Shown here piece by piece: positions 19,861-25,000 of a stretch of 25,000 nt of DNA. The notes beneath the pieces are model-generated. The model worked only from the letters and a program-made list of their open reading frames with translations, had not been told where the DNA came from and did not search any database. The stretch comes from Tubiluchus corallicola (taxonomy: Eukaryota; Priapulida; Priapulimorpha; Priapulimorphida; Tubiluchidae): the NCBI GenBank assembly GCA_030141605.1, contig JAQGDQ010000788.1, positions 37,501-62,500 on the forward strand. Direction: 5' to 3'. A program made the position numbers and the translations under genes. Every line of letters starts with the position of its first letter. Within the stretch, counting starts at the first letter, position 1.

Positions 19861-20051
19861 ACATTGGATTTAGCGAAGCTAGCCGCTTCTACCGGCGGCC
19901 GTAACACTTTGTCCTTGAAGACGGCAAAACTTCTTCCCAAACCACTAGTCGGTGCACCGTTTCCCATCTCGTACAACTCGTATCCGCCCGTTCCTGTCCT
20001 GGGTTCATCAGCTGGGAACGTTCCCGGTCCATATCCGTTCACTCCCGGCAT
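19855..20051 (-). CDS. Probable first coding exon of an unidentified gene (partial)
   Basis: The exon runs from ATG at 20051 on the minus strand to a consensus 5' splice site ACAAG|GTAAGA after 19855. It encodes 65 residues plus two bases (phase 2). The start is the first Met after an in-frame TGA two codons upstream and has A at -3, a good initiation context. The peptide begins MPGVNGYGPGTFPADEPRTG and ends PPVEAASFAKSNVT. It is rich in Gly and Pro at first, then has FAVFKDKVLRPP. There is no signal peptide or membrane segment. Codon use is balanced and GC-richer than anything nearby, unlike the overlapping plus-strand frame, which begins inside the minisatellite. I do not recognise the protein. 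The next exon was not found in the window, so it may lie beyond a long intron or the gene may be broken. Confidence 0.65.
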
Positions 20052-20560
20052 TTTTCACTTGAAAACTTCACGCGTAAGAATAGCGGATGGATGATTTTGT
20101 GAAAGACGCGTGAAAAGAAGCCAGCCAGCGCGCTAATGCAAACAGCTATTGTTGTTAAATTCCGTCACGAATTAGGGGCAACAATGCGCCCTACTCACAC
20201 CACGTTTTCCTGTCCACATTGTTGCTTTTTTAAACTTTTCACAAATTTTTCTCTCTAAAGTTTCGCTCCGTTTTACACTCCCATCTCTTGTCATCAGTTG
20301 GGCACGAAGAAGCCAAAGAAAAGCTTCCGCAGAGGAGCTGATGATGTCATGCGTGGGCTGAGGAAGCCCTTGGACCTTTGTAATTCACCCGGTGGCTGGT
20401 GCAACAATAGCAGAAGTAGGAAAAGCGCGAGAATGGAATAAAGTATGCAGTGGAATCAACGCCCACTGACTGTCTAATGATTGGCTATCTACAGTCACGT
20501 GATCTATCTATTACGCGCCTCCATTAGCGACTATTAAATTAGTATGTTTCGCACCTATAA
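20052..20560 (-). promoter_or_regulatory. Candidate 5' UTR and promoter of the minus-strand gene
   Basis: DNA upstream of the exon is GC-richer than the window average. Reading toward the exon it contains a CACGTG E-box (20496-20501), a CCAAT box on the minus strand (AGCCAAT, 20486-20480) and a CRE-like TGATGTCAT (20342-20350). No TATA box is clear, as in many broadly expressed animal promoters. The transcription start cannot be placed from sequence alone. The motifs are short, so the call rests mainly on position and composition. Confidence 0.35.
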
Positions 20561-20939
20561 TATAAGCCTGCAATTATGAACCTGTCTGCCATGCTCTTGT
20601 TTTTACTCGTAGATGCTTTCAAAACGACTTCCCACTTTCTCACTGCGAGACACTCAGATAATTCTCAGTCTGCGCAGCCGGGTCTCCTGTTGCAATTTTC
20701 ACAGCGCAGAAGAATTGTTTAACGCAAACAATTTCCAGCCGCAAACAACTCGTCTGGCACCGAGGAAGCGAGTTTTTTCGCCTTAGATTCGACAAATTTA
20801 ATTCAGAGGTGGCAATCGCGGGATTCGTTTTAATTTGGGATGAGGAACATGGTTTGATCCAGGTTCCAGAATCGGGATCGATGAAAATGCGTGATCCAAT
20901 ACTGTTCAAAATTGTACCGTTGTACTATACAAATTAGGC
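20561..20939. other. GC-richer unassigned stretch
   Basis: A minus-strand frame (20909-20640, 89 codons) is open through GC-richer DNA but contains no known motif. It could be an upstream non-coding exon, regulatory DNA or a remnant. Confidence 0.3.
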
Positions 20940-21625
20940 ATTGTATCGCTATATCATCTAATGTACTATTTAGTTAGCTTAAACATAATTTATTTAGGAT
21001 TGGATCAGACAGTTTGTACAGCATGATTGAAGATCCTCACCACAACAGACTTTATACACTATTTACAAGAACATTTACAGTAAGAATAAACTATACTTAG
21101 TTTTTAGTATACTTTAGTATACTAAAGTTTTACTACAATGATACATTAGACATTAGTAAAAAATGACTGTTAGTAAATATTAATGTACGATTATTTAAGA
21201 CTGATGCATTTCATATCAGATAGAAACTACTGGAAGCGTTTAGTACGTAATATAAAGTCATGTATACATTGGAATATTTTACAGTTAGCAACATAGTTAA
21301 ATTCATCTTTTCCGAATAATAACAACTTCAACAGATCATTAGTTCCTAAGGCAGCTATATTAAGGTTTTCAGGCAGAAGTATTTCATTTAGTTTATCAAA
21401 CATAACAACCCTAGTTTGTTGATACAATGGGCAGTGCAACAAAAAGTGTTCAACAGACTCAAATCGAAATCCACAGTTACAATTCGGCAATATTGGATGA
21501 CCGTTATTATCTTTACAGCCTTTAGAGAAAAGGTCATAGTTTAGCTGAGAAAATCCGATTCTCATGCGCGTATGATGCACTGATATTGGAGGTTTACCAA
21601 ATGAAAATGTACTATTTAAATTCAA
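20940..21625 (-). mobile_element. 5'-truncated LINE with C-terminal zinc-knuckle-like end
   Basis: The 132-codon minus-strand frame (21625-21227) contains HHTRMRIGFSQLNYDLFSKG, then CNCGFRFESVEHFLLHCPLY followed by QQTR. The R-x-G.S.LN segment and the C-x-C-x8-H-x4-C knuckle with HFLLHCP are typical of the C-terminus of many LINE ORF2 proteins (established feature, recognised by eye). The frame is intact up to the stop. The downstream ~290 bases are AT-rich, hold a short palindromic AGTATACTAAAGTATACT run and a minus-strand AATAAA (20994-20989). The exact 3' end is uncertain. Polymerase and endonuclease domains are absent. Confidence 0.8.
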
Positions 21626-21751
21626 ATATTAAAGGAAAAGACAAATCACATACCACATTGTCTTCATTTTACTGTCATCATTTAAACTAATGAAAATACA
21701 ACAAATAATTACGCACTCAAACTGCCTATAAAGCGGTAGGGAATGGAAATT

Positions 21752-22087
21752 TGTAGCCACCATTCACGTGAAAATTATGACGTAACTGGTGGACTTTGTG
21801 ATTTTTCGTAAGCGCATTATGACTTTGCTCAAGCGCTTGCTGCTTAAACTAGTTCAAATTTCTGCAACAGCTTAGCTAATGTTCTTGCAAAAATATACAA
21901 AATTTGTTGTGCATTTTTTCGTAAAAACCTACCATACTTTCGAAAGTAGACCGCGCGATGCCTTTCTTCTGTCAATGACCGTTCAAAATGGGAGCGCGCA
22001 AGCGTCAAATAATCGCGACTTCAAACTGATTTTACTAAATATAGGTGTCGCTTTTCACACTTTTGTTACTAAAACCTTCTGACATTT
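21752..22087 (+). repeat. Dispersed repeat family B, copy 2
   Basis: Homologous to 14052-14388 in the same orientation, beginning near GCCACCATTCAC and ending near CTGACATTT. Shared blocks include AAAATTATGACGTAACTGGT, TTTTTCGTAAG, GCTGCTTAA, TTCTTGCAAAAATAT, GACCGTTCAAAA, GCGCAAGCGTC and ATCGCGACTTC. The 67-codon plus-strand frame inside it is not conserved in the other copy. Confidence 0.8.
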
Positions 22088-22317
22088 GAGCCTAACGTCC
22101 CTGAGGGGTTGAGCTTTCCTTTAACAAGCCATTTAATTTCTTACAATCATCTTGTAATAAAACAAGGCAAAATCATCCTCTGAAGCTTTCGTGTGTCGAA
22201 CTTGGACATTTTTTGTCAATTGCCGAGTTGTACAGTTTTGGAACTCATTGCCTGTATAATTATGTTCATGTCGTGACTGCACAAAATACTGAGTTACTTA
22301 AAAGCTGCTTAAATAAC
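22088..22317. other. Short spacer
   Basis: No feature was recognised between the family B copy and the 140-bp array. Confidence 0.4.
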
Positions 22318-22815
22318 GGCGCGTTGACACTAACCAGTATTCTCGCCAAGTTAACTTGCCAAATAACTCGCAAACGTGTTCAGACTAGAGAGCAAAACTT
22401 TCAGCGAGTTACTCTCTGACAGTAAGCACGAGCCGACACTCACTTCTCTACACTCTCAATGAAGTGTCCAGAGTAACTCGCCGAGGAGTTCACACTAGAC
22501 AGTAACTCACAAGCGTGTTTAGACTAGAGAGCAAAACTTGCTGCGAGTTACTCTGTGACAGTAAGCGCGAGCCGACACTCACTTCTCTATTCACTGCGAG
22601 AAGTGTAGAGAGTAACTAGCTAAGACGTTCACACTAGACAGTAACTCACAAGCGTGTTCAGACTAGAGAGCAAAACTTGCAGCGAGTTACTCTCTGACAG
22701 CAAGTGCAAGCCGACACTCACTTCTCTACACTCTGCAAGAAGTGTCGAGAGTAACTCGCCTCACACCAGACAGTAACTCGCCGAGGCGTTCACACTAGAC
22801 AGTAACTCGCAGGAA
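22318..22815 (+). repeat. ~140-bp tandem repeat, about 3.5 copies, with internal inverted repeats
   Basis: The word GTGTT(C/T)AGACTAGAGAGC begins at 22376, 22515 and 22655, giving a period of 139-140 bp. Each unit holds GCGAGTTACTCT.TGACAG and, in the opposite sense, CTAGACAGTAACTCGC, so units can pair within and between themselves. A second pair, CACTTCTCTACACTCT and AGAAGTGT.GAGAGTAACT, is also self-complementary. The left edge (22320-22375) is a decayed copy of CACTAGACAGTAACTCGCC. Composition is GC-richer than the flanks, with no coding frame. Confidence 0.9.
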
Positions 22816-22886
22816 ACTAACTCCCTGCAAATGTATTGACTACATTATTTTAAGTGTGTCATTGTTTTTTCAGGATTATATTGAAT

Positions 22887-23197
22887 GTAAAATGAGTTAA
22901 CGTTTTGTTTCGAAAACAGCGATTAAGAGATGACTTTTTAAACGTTCCCTTTGATTGCTCTGCAGGAAGCATGTGCTTTAATCTCGCATTGTCTTATTTT
23001 GACGTCATTTTACGGAAAACTACTTACAGTCTAAAGATACGTCTTTTTAGTAGTCATAACAGTTTGATAAAGGAAATTTTTAACTGTGATTGTATCTTTT
23101 TATCTAGAATTTATCAATATTGGATAAATCTGTTATATCCAGAAAACATCTATTGATTTTAAATCATCAATCTTAAATCTTTAATTTAATAATTATA
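22887..23197 (+). mobile_element. 5'-truncated LINE: ORF2 C-terminal end (5' part, before nested insertion)
   Basis: The frame to TGA 23154 reads NVPFDCSAGSMCFNLALSYF, then DVILRKTTYSLKIRLFSSHN, then SRIYQYWINLLYPE. The C-S-A-x-x-M...FD.ILRK..YSL..RL..S.NSLI block and the final WxxLLY match the same C-terminal LINE region seen at 8209-8607, although the two proteins differ, so they are different families. The 3' untranslated part starts at 23157 and is interrupted at 23198 by the inverted-repeat element. It probably resumes at 23736. Confidence 0.8.
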
Positions 23198-23733
23198 TAG
23201 GTTTTACACGTCAAATGTAGACACAGGAAAGTTCAAATGTGACTTAGGTAAGTCAAATGTAGACATAGGAATTTCGAATGTGTTTTGGTAACTCAAATGT
23301 AACTTAGGTAAGTCAAATGTAGACACAGGAAAGTTCAAATGTGACTTAGGTAAGTCAAATGTAGACACAGGAAAGTTCAAATGTGACTTAGGTAAGTCAA
23401 ATGTAGACATAGGAATTTCGAATGTGTTTTGGTAACTCAAATGCGACTTAGGTAAGTCAAATGTAGACACAGGAAAGTTCAAATGTGACTTAGGTAAGTC
23501 AAATGTAGACATAGGAAAGTTCAAATGTGACTTAGGTAAGTCAAATGTAAACATAGAACATTTGACTTGACATGTGTCTGCATTTGAGTTACCAAAAACG
23601 CTTAAGATTTCTTGAAAACCATTGTTAACACATTTGAACTACCAAAGTCTACATTTGAGTTACCGAGACACATTTGAATTACCTAACTCTACATTTGAGT
23701 TAACGCAGGTCTACATTTGACATGTAAAACCTA
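23198..23733. mobile_element. MITE-like element with terminal inverted repeats, copy 2 (536 bp)
   Basis: Same termini as the element at 3230-3846, TAGGTTTTACACGTCAAATG followed by TAGAC and its inverted counterpart, again between TA dinucleotides. The left subterminal array has grown to about nine 38-bp units (AAATGTAGACACAGGAAAGT followed by TCAAATGTGACTTAGGTA), with two units carrying an ATTTCGAATGTGTTTTGG variant. The unique centre of copy 1 is missing; the junction follows ACATAGAA. The right arm is well conserved (GACATGTGTCTGCATTTGAG, CCATTGTTAACACATTTGAA). A 116-codon minus-strand frame here only reflects the repeats. Confidence 0.88.
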
Positions 23734-23905
23734 TAATCTTTAATCGTATTTTGCCAAATTTTTAATCCCTAAATACTTTCATTATGGTAGGATTTTATGT
23801 GTGTGTCACGTGGTAGCTATTGTACACATGTGGTAGTTTTTATTGTATACGTTTGTTGATATTACGGGTTTTTATCTGGAATAAAGTGCATCTTATCTTT
23901 TTTTT
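23734..23905 (+). mobile_element. Probable 3' UTR end of the interrupted LINE
   Basis: After the element the sequence continues with T/G-rich text (GTGTGTGTCACGTGGTAGC), an AATAAA at 23880-23885 and a T-rich run. This fits the 3' UTR of the LINE that stops at 23197. The continuity is inferred from position and orientation, since no intact copy is present for comparison. Confidence 0.5.
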
Positions 23906-24004
23906 ATATAAAAACACTATTTTTCAGTACGAGGAGGAATGTTTTGGCGAGTACTTTACTTTCTATGCTCAAAAAACAACTGCAATTTATATGAATAAAG
24001 TTTC

Positions 24005-25000
24005 AAATTGTTTTCGTAGATTCGTATTGTTAGCTGGTAAACGATTCCCAAATTGTTTGCGTAGATTCGTATTGTTAGCTGGTAATCGATTCCCAAATTG
24101 TTTGCATAGATTCGTATTATTAGCTGGTAACCGATTCCCAAATTGTTTGCATAGATTCGTATTGTTAGCTGGTAATCGATTCCCAAATTGTTTGCATAGA
24201 TTCGTATTGTTAGCTGGTAATCGATTCCCAAATTGTTTGCATAGATTCGTATTGTTAGCTGGTAATCGATTCCCAAATTGTTTGCATAGATTCGTATTGT
24301 TAGCTGGTAATCGATTCCCAAATTGTTTGCATAGATTCGTAATGTTAGCTGGTAATCGATTCCCAAATTGTTTGCATAGATTCGTATTGTTAGCTGGTAA
24401 TCGATTCCCAAATTGTTTGCATAGATTCGTATTGTTAGCTGGTAATCGATTCCCAAATTGTTTGCATAGATTCGTATTGTTAGCTGGTAATCGATTCCCA
24501 AATTGTTTGCATAGATTCGTATTGTTAGCTGGTAATCGATTCCCAAATTGTTTGCATAGATTCGTATTGTTAGCTGGTAATCGATTCCCAAATTGTTTGC
24601 ATAGATTCGTATTGTTAGCTGGTAATCGATTCCCAAATTGTGTGCATAGATTCGTATTGTTAGCTGGTAATCGATTCCCAAATTGTTTGCATAGATTCGT
24701 ATTATTAGCTGGTAATCGATTCTCAAATTGTTTGCATAGATTCGTATTGTTAGCTGGTAAACGATTCTCAAATTGTTTGCATAGATTCGTATTGTTAGCT
24801 GGCAAACGATTCTCAAATTGTTTGCATAGATTCGTATTGTTAGCCGGTAATCGATTCCCAAATTGTTTGCATAGATTCGTATTGTTAGCCGGTAATCGAT
24901 TCCCAAATTGTTTGCATAGATTCGTATTGTTAGCTGGTAAACAATTCTCAAATTGTTTGCATAGATTCGTATTATTAGCTGGTAATCGATTCCCAAATTG
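24005..25000 (-). repeat. 45-bp minisatellite, at least 22 copies, continuing beyond the window
   Basis: The unit is AAATTGTTTGCATAGATTCG, TATTGTTAGCTGGTAATCGA and TTCCC. Copies between about 24160 and 24640 are almost identical, so the 180-base text recurs line after line. Variants cluster at the left edge (TTTTCGTAGATTCG, TTGCGTAG) and from 24720 on (CGATTCTCAAA, AGCCGGTAA, AACAATTCTC). Since 45 is divisible by three and few stops arise, minus-strand frames of 272 and 346 codons run through it (15-residue units such as NNTNLCKQFGNRLPA). The two overlap in different frames, which argues against either being a protein. Confidence 0.96.

Noticed and set aside
19798-20094. 98-codon plus-strand frame opposite the exon
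   Set aside because: Its start lies inside the minisatellite. The minus strand has the in-frame upstream stop, good start context and consensus donor, so the plus frame is taken as a shadow.
23956-24996. 346- and 272-codon minus-strand frames with 15-residue repeats
   Set aside because: Two different frames of the same 45-bp array are open at once, as expected from repetition without selection. The non-repeat ends are only a few residues of ordinary AT-rich translation.

Overview
The window looks like nuclear DNA of an invertebrate animal. It is AT-rich and gene-poor. It holds no dense reading frames, operons or ribosome-binding sites. The recognisable proteins are decayed pieces of non-LTR retrotransposons (LINEs), and there is one exon-like segment ending in a eukaryotic 5' splice site. 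The LINE types fit a marine invertebrate (tunicate, cnidarian, mollusc, echinoderm and so on), but nothing seen fixes the phylum. No rRNA, tRNA, CRISPR array or complete protein-coding gene was found.

The striking property is the amount of tandem repeat. Ten major arrays, all with unrelated units, add up to roughly 6.6 kb, about a quarter of the window. They are: 43-44 bp (2284-2815), 27 bp (4213-4490), 48 bp (6050-7590), GA (9610-9816), pentanucleotide (10766-11055), TTAATG-type (12885-13300), 35 bp (15849-16936), 70-71 bp (19228-19860), 140 bp (22318-22815) and 45 bp (24005-25000, running off the window). Several units are multiples of three (27, 45, 48 bp), so long but meaningless open frames cross them.

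Layout. 1-3230: decayed ~130-bp repeats, two copies of a dispersed repeat (family A) and a minisatellite abutting the second copy. 3230-3846: a transposon-like element with terminal inverted repeats. 4200-7600: the 27-bp and 48-bp arrays. 8209-8727: a 5'-truncated LINE. 9600-11060: simple-sequence arrays and a third, inverted family A copy. 11820-12470: LINE 3' end, minus strand. 12885-16936: TTAATG array, a dispersed repeat (family B), a reverse-transcriptase scrap and the 35-bp array. 18759-19082: a second element with inverted termini. 19228-20560: probable first coding exon of a minus-strand gene, with GC-richer upstream DNA and an intronic minisatellite. 20940-24000: LINE end, second family B copy, 140-bp array, and a LINE whose 3' region is interrupted by a second copy of the 3230 element.

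The most interesting point is at 19228-19860. The minisatellite unit includes the last ten bases of the exon and its GTAAG donor, so nine donor-like sites lie in tandem. The best mobile-element observation is the pair of TA-flanked elements (617 and 536 bp) with subterminal repeats, one of them nested in a LINE. The clearest case of repeat birth is the 43-bp array, which seems to have grown out of a segment of dispersed family A.
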